Below are positions 8,704 through 15,817 of a DNA stretch of 64,000 nucleotides, piece by piece. Source of the stretch: Alistipes timonensis JC136 (lineage in GTDB: Bacteria > Bacteroidota > Bacteroidia > Bacteroidales > Rikenellaceae); assembly GCF_900107675.1 (NCBI RefSeq), contig NZ_FNRI01000009.1, positions 1 through 64,000 on the forward strand, in the 5' to 3' direction. Within the stretch, counting starts at the first letter, position 1, and every line of letters starts with the position of its first letter. The position numbers were made by a program, and so were the translations under genes. The notes under the pieces were generated by a model, which saw only the letters and a program-made list of their open reading frames with translations, made no database searches and had not been told where the DNA came from.

Positions 8704-9156
8704 TTAGCGGGCATCGGATTTTGGCTTATATACTATAATTGTTTGCGCATCGAAATCAATGACAATTTTCCGACCTTCCCATTCAAATCTGGCTAATGTC
8801 GGCATGTTTTCGGAATTGTACCGTTCCCACTTGGGTTTAATCTTATAGGTCATAACTAAATCCATGTGGTAGCCGAAGAATGACCGGGAAACAAACTCTA
8901 CACTTTGCAGGATGTTTTTCTCGTTGAACCGGCAACGATACGCTAAAAGCATTTTCTCGTATTCGTTGAGACCCTGAAAAACTTTTTCACCGCTTTCAAG
9001 GGTAGTTTGGAATCCGAGCAGACTGTCAACCTTTTCATAGGTAGCGACACCGACAAGTTCTTTCAGTGCCTTAATGTCGAGATTGACTTTCTTGGGTTGT
9101 GCGAATCCGGTAGCTACTACCAAGAGCGCAACGAGGATAAGAATAAATCTTTTCAT
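8704..9156 (-). CDS. Hypothetical exported protein of the island
   Basis: The 150-residue protein begins with a signal peptide (MKRFILILVALLVVATGFAQ, cleavage after about residue 20), so it should reach the periplasm or surface. The rest is a charged alpha/beta domain without a motif I recognise. It starts 7 bp after the stop of the gene at 9164 and is the last gene of a three-gene run ending at the terminator at 8631. An exported protein in an operon with a cytoplasmic nuclease is unusual and may simply be separate cargo. Confidence 0.75.
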   Translation of the reverse strand: MKRFILILVALLVVATGFAQPKKVNLDIKALKELVGVATYEKVDSLLGFQTTLESGEKVFQGLNEYEKMLLAYRCRFNEKNILQSVEFVSRSFFGYHMDLVMTYKIKPKWERYNSENMPTLARFEWEGRKIVIDFDAQTIIVYKPKSDAR

Positions 9157-9163
9157 AGGGTTT

Positions 9164-9766
9164 CTAATTTAGATCGGTTAATAGTGGATTTAAGATGTGT
9201 GCCATGAAATCATTGAAACAGTTCTCTATCGTTTCCTCGGTTAAATTTTGATCGGGAACGATATGCAGTTCGATAAATTTATCTTCGATTTGAATATCCC
9301 ATTTTTCTATCAGCTCCTTTTCGATATTCGTTGTGATTTTGTTGAACACGGATATATCGGGATTCATTTCTCCAACAGTTAAATTGAAGTAAATGATATT
9401 TTCTTTGTTGCCGGACATCGCATAGCCAAATTCCACATAAAATGCATTAACAGTCTTTCGCCGGAATTGATTGTAAAATATTAAGACGGAATAGATATTG
9501 ACCACGTTATGCAACTGAGGCATTTGTTTCCTGCCTTTTACCTTTATATACGGGAAGAAGGTGATTGAGAGTTGCTCGGAATTCCGTTCGTCAATTTCAT
9601 ATTTCAATTCCGGCTTGTCGTTCAAAAATTGTTGAACCCGATCTTGAACCTTGTTATAATACGATCCGAATATTTCTCCTATAGCAATCGTCGTGTGGCA
9701 AATAGCGTCGGCAAGCATCGGCATATTTGCCAGACATTCATTGGTTAATTGTGTTAATTTGTTCAT
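9164..9766 (-). CDS. Hypothetical protein coupled to the PD-(D/E)XK nuclease
   Basis: The 200-residue cytoplasmic protein has no signal peptide or membrane segment. It contains a predicted beta-rich middle (about 60-135) and an acidic C-terminus. I do not recognise the family. Its ATG overlaps the stop of the upstream nuclease gene by 4 bp, so the two are translationally coupled. This suggests a partner, inhibitor or specificity subunit of that nuclease, but nothing in the sequence shows which. Confidence 0.75.
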   Translation of the reverse strand: MNKLTQLTNECLANMPMLADAICHTTIAIGEIFGSYYNKVQDRVQQFLNDKPELKYEIDERNSEQLSITFFPYIKVKGRKQMPQLHNVVNIYSVLIFYNQFRRKTVNAFYVEFGYAMSGNKENIIYFNLTVGEMNPDISVFNKITTNIEKELIEKWDIQIEDKFIELHIVPDQNLTEETIENCFNDFMAHILNPLLTDLN

Positions 9767-10629
9767 AAGGCGATATTTTTTAATTGGGTGATTACGTTCG
9801 TGTAAAACTGATATATGCTAACTAATTGTCGGGGTATTTGTTCCGTATCCGGCTTTTGTATCCGCTTGTGCGGCCCGTTGCATAACAACTGCATCAAAGC
9901 CGATAAATAATCTTCTGCAATACGATCCAATGGCTCGCACTGGATGATCGCGTTAAATACGGAACAGTAATCGCAATAGCCCCACTGGTTATCCAATGCA
10001 TCTTTTCGGTTGCAGTCCGAATAGCTGACGGTCAAATAATACCTGTCGTATGCAGGGAATGTCCGTTCTGCATAAATCCGATAATCGTCGATTTGATTTT
10101 TCCCGATACGCCCGTCCGAAAAGCGGCTTTCGATTTTATTCTCGATAATTAACACCCACCGGTTCCGTTCATCCGTAATTGTCAGATCGGGAATCCGGCC
10201 CGTAATTTTTCCGCAGTCTTTGATCTGCTCCTCGGCTTTCACCTGATACGTTTCACTGGCCTGAATGTGTTGCAACAATTCGTCTTTGCCGGATAAACAT
10301 TCCGCAGATTTTATTAATGCCGATAAAATAGCCTTGTTGGATTCGAACAGATGAGCGAGATATAATGTATGCGCAGGCTCGTAAGCATGCTTTTTAATAA
10401 TAGCTAAGCATGACGGCCGTTTCAGAAAAGCATAGCGATCTAAAAAGGGTGCAACATATCTGTTGTAATTCTTGTCAACCTCATGCGGGTAGAGTGCTTT
10501 GATTTTTGCGAGGGCGTCGAGTTGGCTGTTTACCAATGATGCCTCCGCAAGAATTCGCTGTTCCTTGTCTTTTTCGACAAGGATTTTCAGCTTCGCTGTA
10601 AGTTCATGGAATTGTTCGGGTGTAGGCAT
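9763..10629 (-). CDS. PD-(D/E)XK nuclease superfamily protein
   Basis: The 288-residue protein has a helical N-terminal region (about 1-130) and then a nuclease core: Asp148 (RIPDLTI), the motif IIENKIESR with Glu163 and Lys165, and NQIDDY (Gln179 onward). This ENK...QL/I..Y arrangement is that of the PDDEXK_4 group common in Bacteroidetes accessory DNA. It heads a run of three minus-strand genes (10629 to 8704), and the next gene overlaps its stop by 4 bp. A 121-nt hairpin lies 25 bp upstream of its start codon and would be in its leader. A role in defence against foreign DNA is plausible from the island context but not demonstrated. Confidence 0.82.
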   Translation of the reverse strand: MPTPEQFHELTAKLKILVEKDKEQRILAEASLVNSQLDALAKIKALYPHEVDKNYNRYVAPFLDRYAFLKRPSCLAIIKKHAYEPAHTLYLAHLFESNKAILSALIKSAECLSGKDELLQHIQASETYQVKAEEQIKDCGKITGRIPDLTITDERNRWVLIIENKIESRFSDGRIGKNQIDDYRIYAERTFPAYDRYYLTVSYSDCNRKDALDNQWGYCDYCSVFNAIIQCEPLDRIAEDYLSALMQLLCNGPHKRIQKPDTEQIPRQLVSIYQFYTNVITQLKNIAL

Positions 10630-10653
10630 AAAAAACGTGGACTAAACTGTTAT

Positions 10654-10774
10654 TTGCTGTTGAGGTCTTCGACTACCTAATCTAACAAATAGAGTAAAGC
10701 CCACGTCGTGAAACGTGAGCGTTTACGCCTTACTCTTGTTAGATTGTTTGAAATTGTCGAAGTTTCAACAGCAA
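10654..10774. repeat. 121-nt nested inverted repeat / long structured hairpin
   Basis: Five consecutive stems fold this region into one hairpin: TTGCTGTTGA with TCAACAGCAA (10 bp), CTTCGAC with GTCGAAG (7), ATCTAACAA with TTGTTAGAT (9), GAGTAA with TTACTC (6), and CACGT with ACGTG (5) around a CGTGAA loop. A small GCGT-TT-ACGC side stem lies at 10719-10728. Internal loops are short. It sits upstream of the PD-(D/E)XK nuclease gene and could be a leader RNA, an independent small RNA, a transposition relic or a protein-binding DNA cruciform. Confidence 0.85.
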
Positions 10775-11324
10775 GAATGAAAGCTAACGCTTTATCTTAA
10801 TATGTCAGTTGCTTAAATTTCCCTACTTATTGTAATTTTAATTGGTTCTGAAAACAAAGTTAGAAATTTTCTGCGGGAGTGCAAGAAAAAAATGCAATGG
10901 CTGGATTTCCAAAAATCCGGTCTTATCTATACAGACTACCCGTACCTATTTTGAAATTTATTCCAATTTAAGGGGTGGGGTCTGTAATTCGCATCCGCTC
11001 GCAGTGCTACCTGCATACCCCTTACCTGCGAATTAGGTTGACACGGATTTATACAATCTTTGTATATATATGCATTTCGTATTGATAAATACACACATTA
11101 AATTACTTGCCGCGATCTGTTTCAAATTAGCTGTATCTGCAAATTTGATTTCAAATGCGCACTGAAACACAACCGCCTTTTTACCCCTTTTTCTACTGGT
11201 TGCTACGGTTAACCTGATTTCAATAAAACGCTATAATGCGCTATACATGAATAAATTAAACGTCTTTTTGCAGGCTTTGTAAAATAGCCTTTTGAAAGCC
11301 CGAAAATTTGGTCCTTATAAAATA
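10775..11324. other. Non-coding AT-rich stretch of the island
   Basis: No convincing gene is seen here. Notable patterns are an inverted repeat AATTCGCA (near 10990) with TGCGAATT (near 11030) around a GC-rich loop containing GGGGT/ACCCC tracts, repeated TTTCAAAT words near 11118 and 11148, and a tandem CGCTATA repeat at 11229-11245. It may hold regulatory sites for the integrase or nuclease operons, or a degenerate transfer or replication origin. None of these roles is shown. Confidence 0.6.
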
Positions 11325-11356
11325 CAAAAAAGAGGTTGACTTAATGCAACCTCTTT
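11325..11356 (-). terminator. Terminator of the integrase/HTH operon
   Basis: On the minus strand CCAAAGAGGTTG pairs with CAACCTCTTT and is followed by a T-run, 35 bp after the stop of the HTH gene. Confidence 0.8.
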
Positions 11357-11390
11357 GGTTTGTAATTTTCTTGGTTCCGAACGATTTATT

Positions 11391-11651
11391 TTAGTCCGAT
11401 GAGTTATATTTGACGATGCTTTCCTGCAACAATTTTTTTGCGCGTTCTTTCATGTAAAACGAGCAATGCGTCGTTTGCAGGAACGCCCAAATATGCTGTT
11501 TGGCATAGCCGATTCTACGTGGGCTGAACTTGTGATATTGTATGCGCCCTTCGTCTCTGTAATTTTTTAAGGTTCGTAGGCTGATGCCCAAACCGTCTGC
11601 TACTTCTCTCGAAGTGAAAAATCCGGATTTAATATCAACATCTAACCTCAT
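11391..11651 (-). CDS. Excisionase-like helix-turn-helix protein
   Basis: The 86-residue protein contains a MerR/excisionase-type winged HTH: FTSREVADGLGISLRTLKNY (about 12-31) followed by a short wing (GRIQYHKFSPRRIGY). Proteins of this kind bind att arms and set integrase direction, or regulate the element. It lies directly downstream of the integrase on the same strand and overlaps its end by 17 bp, so the two are co-translated. It could equally be a transcription regulator of the island. Confidence 0.8.
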   Translation of the reverse strand: MRLDVDIKSGFFTSREVADGLGISLRTLKNYRDEGRIQYHKFSPRRIGYAKQHIWAFLQTTHCSFYMKERAKKLLQESIVKYNSSD

Positions 11652-12882
11652 GGCTTGTGGGAGTGTTTAACTGTTCGATAATATCGTCTTTTGATTTGTC
11701 GAGCATGTGCGCATAAGTTTGCGTGGTTTTCATATCGCCGTGTCCGAGAAATTCTTTTAAGGCATAGTAATTTCCATTGCATTTCAATAGGAAAATTGCG
11801 GAAAATGTATGCCGTCCGGTATGCGTGGAAAACGATTTTTCGATTTGGGCTTTTTCTTTGATTCTTTTCAATGCCTTGTTTATGCGGGCTGTCGTTGTTG
11901 AAATGGCTGTGAATATTGTTTTTGCCGGGACTTGTTCGTAATCGTATTCGAGATAAGGGAAAATATAATCTTCGGGATTTATTTCGAATCGCCGTAAGAC
12001 ACACCGTTTCCGTATCTCGATCAACTCAATCGCTTTGTCTTGTAGCGGCAGATGAATTGTTTTTTTGGTTTTCTTGATGGTTTTATGAAGACGTTTCCCG
12101 TCAAAATTTTTCCATTTCAACGTAAGAATATCCGAGATGCGTAATCCGGTATAGATTTCAAATAAAAATATGTTCCGTATGTCATACAGATAATTTGTCG
12201 GTCTTATTTTTAAGTTTTCTATTGCCGCGACTTCGGTTTCGTCCAAAAACACCCGTTCTACGGGTACATAACGTTTTTTATAATAGGTGAACGGATTGAG
12301 TGTATTGTCCAAACGGTACTCTTTGTAAAGATCATTCACGAGTTTTCCTATGATTTTCATGTTTGCCGTAATCGTATTCGGTTTATTCTTACGAACGGTA
12401 GCTAAGTGATATTCATAGTCTTTCAATGTTTTTTCCGTAAGTGCATTTACCGGGAATGTAGTTCGGCCTGTAAATTTTTGGAACCGTTCCATTGTCGAAC
12501 TTACTTTCGCATGGTGCGCGAACTTTCCGACTTCTGCAAGCCGTTGTACATATGTTTCGGCATACTGAAATAAATCCAGTGAGCAACTTTGGTGTATTTT
12601 ATCCCGGATTGCCGTAATTCCGGCGTCTGCATTTTCCACGTCGCACATGTAGGCTGTTTTGGTATATTCAGCCAATGCTGTTTTTAATTTGAGATTTAAG
12701 ACACCTGCATTTGTCGCTGTTTTTCTGACTTCTTTGCTTTTTGCATCCCAATCTGTAATCGGTATGCGGAATAGAGTTTTGTAAGTTGTTTTTCTGTCTG
12801 CGGTAATTCGGATGCAGACCGGCGCTTCATTGTGCGCGTTCACTTTGTCTTGCCGTAATACGGCGCTCGCAGTAATTTTCAT
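11635..12882 (-). CDS. Tyrosine integrase of the island
   Basis: The 415-residue integrase is of the Bacteroidetes conjugative-transposon type. An N-terminal arm-binding-like beta domain (about 1-95) is followed by a core-binding SAM-like domain (about 100-200) and the catalytic domain with Arg248 (YTGLRISD), a Lys-rich beta turn (about 270-275), His354 and Arg357 (HTGRHTF), His381 (LGHGDM) and Tyr390 (TYAHM). It lies 207 bp from the right att core. It is transcribed away from that end, together with the HTH gene. Together with the att repeats it is the likely enzyme for integration into tRNA-Phe. Confidence 0.93.
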   Translation of the reverse strand: MKITASAVLRQDKVNAHNEAPVCIRITADRKTTYKTLFRIPITDWDAKSKEVRKTATNAGVLNLKLKTALAEYTKTAYMCDVENADAGITAIRDKIHQSCSLDLFQYAETYVQRLAEVGKFAHHAKVSSTMERFQKFTGRTTFPVNALTEKTLKDYEYHLATVRKNKPNTITANMKIIGKLVNDLYKEYRLDNTLNPFTYYKKRYVPVERVFLDETEVAAIENLKIRPTNYLYDIRNIFLFEIYTGLRISDILTLKWKNFDGKRLHKTIKKTKKTIHLPLQDKAIELIEIRKRCVLRRFEINPEDYIFPYLEYDYEQVPAKTIFTAISTTTARINKALKRIKEKAQIEKSFSTHTGRHTFSAIFLLKCNGNYYALKEFLGHGDMKTTQTYAHMLDKSKDDIIEQLNTPTSHEVRC

Positions 12883-12939
12883 ACGTCGATGAATTTAATT
12901 GGTTATATTATTTTTTGTGGGATTTCTGCGGGATGAGGG

Positions 12940-12959
12940 GGTAAAACATAGGTAAAACA
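12940..12959 (+). repeat. Right copy of the 20-bp end repeat
   Basis: Identical to 4937-4956 and in the same orientation. It lies between the integrase start and attR and is a candidate arm-type site. Confidence 0.65.
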
Positions 12960-13088
12960 ATTTTACCGTTCCCGATTGATTTGAATATATAAAAAAGAAA
13001 TGAAAGTTCCAAACGCCTAATTTGAACGTCAGGCATTTACAACTTTTTTTCAGGTAAATGACGAAAGAAGCGGAACCGCTGATTAAAA

Positions 13089-13101
13089 CTGGTGGTACCA
13101 C
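13089..13101 (+). repeat. attR core of the island
   Basis: An exact 13-bp copy of the tRNA-Phe 3' end, with no tRNA sequence to its left. Everything to its right is the original downstream flank of the tRNA. Confidence 0.88.
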
Positions 13102-13119
13102 GAAATGTGAATTAGCACG

Positions 13120-13151
13120 AATCCCTGAATGGAAAATTCAGGGATTTTTTT
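13120..13151 (+). terminator. Original tRNA-Phe terminator, displaced by the island
   Basis: AATCCCTGAAT (13120-13130) pairs with ATTCAGGGATT (13136-13146), followed by a T-run. It lies 18 bp beyond the att core, the distance expected for the terminator of the uninterrupted tRNA gene, and no gene now reads into it. Confidence 0.8.
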
Positions 13152-13182
13152 GTATCTGTCTTTCCGGTAAAATTCACCGCAT

Positions 13183-13198
13183 TATTTTTGTATTTTTG
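13183..13198 (+). promoter_or_regulatory. Tandem -7 boxes of dinB
   Basis: Two adjacent copies of TATTTTTG (13183-13190 and 13191-13198) match the Bacteroidetes -7 element and end 5 bp before the GTG start. Transcription would start at or within a few bases of the start codon. Confidence 0.6.
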
Positions 13199-13203
13199 TC
13201 CGG

Positions 13204-14265
13204 GTGCAGAACAAGATCATACATGTCGACATGGATGCTTTCTACGCATCCATCGAACAGCGCGACCGTCCCGAACTCCGGGGGCGGCCCATCGCTGTGG
13301 GCTATGACGGACCGCGCGGCGTCGTGGCCACGGCCAGTTATGAAGCCCGCCCGTTCGGTGTCCGTTCGGCGATCTCCTCGGTGCTGGCCAGGCGCCTCTG
13401 TCCGGCTCTGATCTTCGTTCCGGCCCGCTTCGACGTCTACAAGGCCGTTTCTCAGCAGATACGCGACATTTTTCACGACTATACCGATCTCGTCGAGCCG
13501 CTCTCGCTGGACGAGGCTTTCCTCGACGTTTCGCATGTCCGCTCGGCGACGCTCGTGGCCCGGGAGATCAAAGCCCGCATCCGTGCCGAGACCGGGCTCA
13601 CCGCTTCGGCGGGCATTTCCGTGAACAAGATGCTGGCGAAAATCGCCTCGGACTACCGGAAGCCCGACGGACTGTTCGTCATCCCGCCCGACCGGATCGA
13701 CGCTTTCGTCGCGGAGCTCCCCGTCGAGCGCTTTTTCGGCATCGGGGAGGTCACGGCCGAGAAGATGCACGCGCTGGGTATCCGTACCGGCGCCGACCTG
13801 CGGCAGTGGGAAGAGCTCGAACTGGTCCGGCATTTCGGGAAGGCCGGACGCAGCTACTACGGCTATGCCCGGGGCATTGACCCGCGTCCGGTGGTCCCGA
13901 ACCGCATCCGCAAGTCCCTCGGTGCCGAGACCACCTTCGAGGCTGACACCGCCGACCGCGAGGTGCTGCTCGGGGAGCTGGAACAGGTTTGTGAGGAGGT
14001 GTGGCGGCGGCTTGTGCGCCACAAGTTCCGGGGACGGACCGTGGTGCTGAAATTGAAGTTCGACGATTTCCGCCAGATCACGCGGTCGCGCACGCTGTCC
14101 CGCCCGGTCGATTCGCACGACGGGCTGTGTCTTGTCGCCGGGGAACTGCTGGCGGGCGTCGATTTCGGCGGTCACAGGATACGCCTGATCGGGGTCACGG
14201 TGGGCAACGTTCCGGATTTTGCCGAGGGCTGCGTGCAGCTCCGGTTCGATTTCGGGGAGGAGTGA
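13204..14265 (+). CDS. dinB: DNA polymerase IV (Y-family, translesion)
   Basis: The 353-residue polymerase copies damaged DNA. The palm motifs are HVDMDAFYASIEQ (first catalytic Asp) and PLSLDEAFLDVS (Asp-Glu pair), followed by the helix-hairpin-helix thumb (FFGIGEVTAEKMHALGI), the little-finger domain, and a C-terminal QLRFDF that resembles a sliding-clamp-binding peptide. Translation starts at GTG 13204: this gives the usual N-terminus, and no ATG lies upstream in frame. It follows the island directly and was originally downstream of tRNA-Phe. No LexA-type box was recognised. Confidence 0.95.
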   Translation: MQNKIIHVDMDAFYASIEQRDRPELRGRPIAVGYDGPRGVVATASYEARPFGVRSAISSVLARRLCPALIFVPARFDVYKAVSQQIRDIFHDYTDLVEPLSLDEAFLDVSHVRSATLVAREIKARIRAETGLTASAGISVNKMLAKIASDYRKPDGLFVIPPDRIDAFVAELPVERFFGIGEVTAEKMHALGIRTGADLRQWEELELVRHFGKAGRSYYGYARGIDPRPVVPNRIRKSLGAETTFEADTADREVLLGELEQVCEEVWRRLVRHKFRGRTVVLKLKFDDFRQITRSRTLSRPVDSHDGLCLVAGELLAGVDFGGHRIRLIGVTVGNVPDFAEGCVQLRFDFGEE

Positions 14266-14272
14266 CGGAACC

Positions 14273-15280
14273 CTATTGGCCGGAGATCGTTTCGGCGGTG
14301 GGGCGGGTCCGGTGCAGACGGTAGTTTTCGGCGGCCTTTCCGCCGGAGCGGTTGGCGTAACAGTAGGCGCACCCGTGCGGGCAGGTGTCGTATTCGCCGA
14401 TGTCCTTGCTGGCGATACAGCCGCAGAAAGCCCGTTGCCCTTTGTCCTTTAGGCTTTTACGAACCTCTGTTCCCGGGCCGAACAACCCCTTTTGGCTTAC
14501 GCCCAGAAAATCCATCAGCAGCGGATCGTCGGCGAATTGCCGGACGATCAGTTCGTCGTCGATGCATTTGTTGTGCCGGACGCCGAACTGCGACAGGTCG
14601 ACCCGTTCGCCGCACGTGGCCAGCGTATAACCCCACTTTTCGTTCAGCTCCGCCAGTCCGGCCGCCATGTCGGACATCTGCCGCCCGTCGAATTCGCGGC
14701 AGGGGAGGGCGTCTCTCCGCAGCCGGCTCTCCACACTGCGGTAGATGCGGATGTCCGCAAAGCTGAAAACCAGCTTTGCGGTATACCCGCGGAGCCGGTC
14801 GCCGATTCGTTCCGCCTTGCGCAGCAACTCCTCCACGCCGGTTTGTTCGGTCAGTATCAGCGGGTCGAACCGCCAGATGACCAGCTCTTTGCCCAACAGT
14901 TCCGAAAGCCGGAGAAAGGTCTCGATCCGTTCGTCGAGCGGCGGAACGCCGCGTTCGAGTCTTTCGGTCTCGTAGTCGTTGAGCGTGTAGTGGAGGTAGC
15001 AGCGGATGCCCTTTTCGCGCAGTTTTTCCAGATGCGGCAGCAGCGGGCGGGGATTCTTCGACCAGAAGACGATCAGCCGCGTCCGGGCGTAGGAGACATA
15101 CGACTTCACGCCGTTGAACGGGTTCGTCCAGGCGGAGTACCCTTTTTCCAGCCGGTCGAAAAACCAGTCGGCGTAGAATGCCGGAATGTCCGTGGCACGG
15201 CTCGCCGAGACGATCACGGGCGCCTGCGCCCGCACCGTTTCGCCCGATTCCGTCGTTATGTCGATCCTCTCCCAGGCCAT
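14273..15280 (-). CDS. DUF1848 family protein (radical-SAM-like, cysteine-rich C-terminus)
   Basis: The 335-residue protein has a TIM-barrel-like body beginning VSASRATDIPAFY, with the conserved FWSKNPRP and WRFDPLI segments. Its C-terminal cysteine cluster (FCGC, TCPHGCAYCYAN) probably binds an iron-sulfur cluster, as in DUF1848. The biochemical role of the family is not established. The ATG at 15280 is chosen rather than a TTG 18 bp upstream because the TTG falls inside the -7 promoter box at 15296. It converges with dinB, with 7 bp between the two stops. Confidence 0.88.
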   Translation of the reverse strand: MAWERIDITTESGETVRAQAPVIVSASRATDIPAFYADWFFDRLEKGYSAWTNPFNGVKSYVSYARTRLIVFWSKNPRPLLPHLEKLREKGIRCYLHYTLNDYETERLERGVPPLDERIETFLRLSELLGKELVIWRFDPLILTEQTGVEELLRKAERIGDRLRGYTAKLVFSFADIRIYRSVESRLRRDALPCREFDGRQMSDMAAGLAELNEKWGYTLATCGERVDLSQFGVRHNKCIDDELIVRQFADDPLLMDFLGVSQKGLFGPGTEVRKSLKDKGQRAFCGCIASKDIGEYDTCPHGCAYCYANRSGGKAAENYRLHRTRPTAETISGQ

Positions 15281-15295
15281 GACCGGTGTTTTCTG

Positions 15296-15343
15296 CAAAG
15301 ATACGATTCTGTTTTGGAACAGTCGTGCTTTTTGCTACCTTTG
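15296..15343. promoter_or_regulatory. Divergent promoters between the DUF1848 gene and the membrane protein at 15383
   Basis: On the minus strand TATCTTTG occupies 15303-15296 and serves the DUF1848 gene. On the plus strand TTTG (15313-15316), a 19-bp spacer and TACCTTTG (15336-15343) serve the gene at 15383. Confidence 0.7.
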
Positions 15344-15382
15344 TAAAGGATTGCCGCCGTGTGCGGCCGAGCAGAAAAGATT

Positions 15383-15817
15383 ATGAAAAAATATTGGGGC
15401 ATCATCACGGTCCTGGTCGCTGTCGGACTGGCCGTGTTCTTCTATTTCCGTTTCTACTTCGTCTTCGGCGAGGGGGTGAAGAGCGGGGAGTTGAACTATG
15501 TCGTTTATAAGGGGCTCGTCTTCAAAACTTACGAAGGCAAGCTGATCCAGACGGGTATCCGCTCGAAGAGCGCCGGGTCGATCCAATCCTACGAATTCGA
15601 ATTTTCGGTCGAAGACGAGGCGCTCGCCCGCGAGTTGATGTTGCAGGGCGGCAAGACCCTTGAACTGCATTACCGCGAATATTTCGGCGCGCTGCCCTGG
15701 CGGGGATTCACGAAATTCATCGTCGACAGCATCGTCACCGCGCGTCCCGCACCGGTCGATCCGCTCGGCATACAGCCCGGGCCCGTCGAAGAACCGGTCT
15801 TGCCGGCGCAGCTCTGA
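15383..15817 (+). CDS. Membrane-anchored hypothetical protein
   Basis: The 144-residue protein has one N-terminal membrane segment (about residues 5-28, IITVLVAVGLAVFFYFRFYFV) and a soluble remainder, probably periplasmic. Similar Bacteroidetes proteins are often labelled 6-phosphogluconate dehydrogenase in databases; nothing in this sequence supports that enzyme, since there is no Rossmann fold. The start at ATG 15383 gives a normal membrane anchor and sits 40 bp after a good promoter. A terminator follows at 15838. Confidence 0.8.
   Translation: MKKYWGIITVLVAVGLAVFFYFRFYFVFGEGVKSGELNYVVYKGLVFKTYEGKLIQTGIRSKSAGSIQSYEFEFSVEDEALARELMLQGGKTLELHYREYFGALPWRGFTKFIVDSIVTARPAPVDPLGIQPGPVEEPVLPAQL

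Larger units (their letters stand above)
4865..13101. mobile_element. Genomic island integrated at the tRNA-Phe 3' end
   Basis: The 8.2-kb element lies between two copies of CTGGTGGTACCAC (4865-4877, the tRNA 3' end, and 13089-13101). It carries a tyrosine integrase and an excisionase-like HTH gene at the right end, a second tyrosine recombinase at the left end, and defence-type cargo: a caspase-like protein, a restriction-modification pair and a PD-(D/E)XK nuclease operon. Base composition drops sharply from that of the flanking GC-rich genes and is lowest in the restriction-modification genes. The displaced terminator of the tRNA lies just right of the right repeat. No relaxase, conjugation or replication gene is visible, so it looks like a small integrative element that is not self-transmissible. 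Confidence 0.9.

Noticed and set aside
10680..10744. Possible integron attC site (ATCTAAC ... GTTAGAT)
   Set aside because: The ends fit the degenerate RYYYAAC/GTTRRRY boxes, but the hairpin continues beyond them, there is no integron integrase and no cassette array. The boxes can match by chance in a palindrome.
10842..11036. 64-residue frame in the island's non-coding stretch
   Set aside because: It has no conserved motif, unusual composition, and crosses the inverted repeat at 10989-11036.
12895..13101. Minus-strand 68-residue frame ending at attR
   Set aside because: It begins in the att core (MVPPV is the antisense of the tRNA end), crosses the 20-bp repeat and has no recognisable domain.
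15281..15298. TTG start for the DUF1848 gene
   Set aside because: The TTG is inside the TATCTTTG promoter box; ATG 15280 is the better start.
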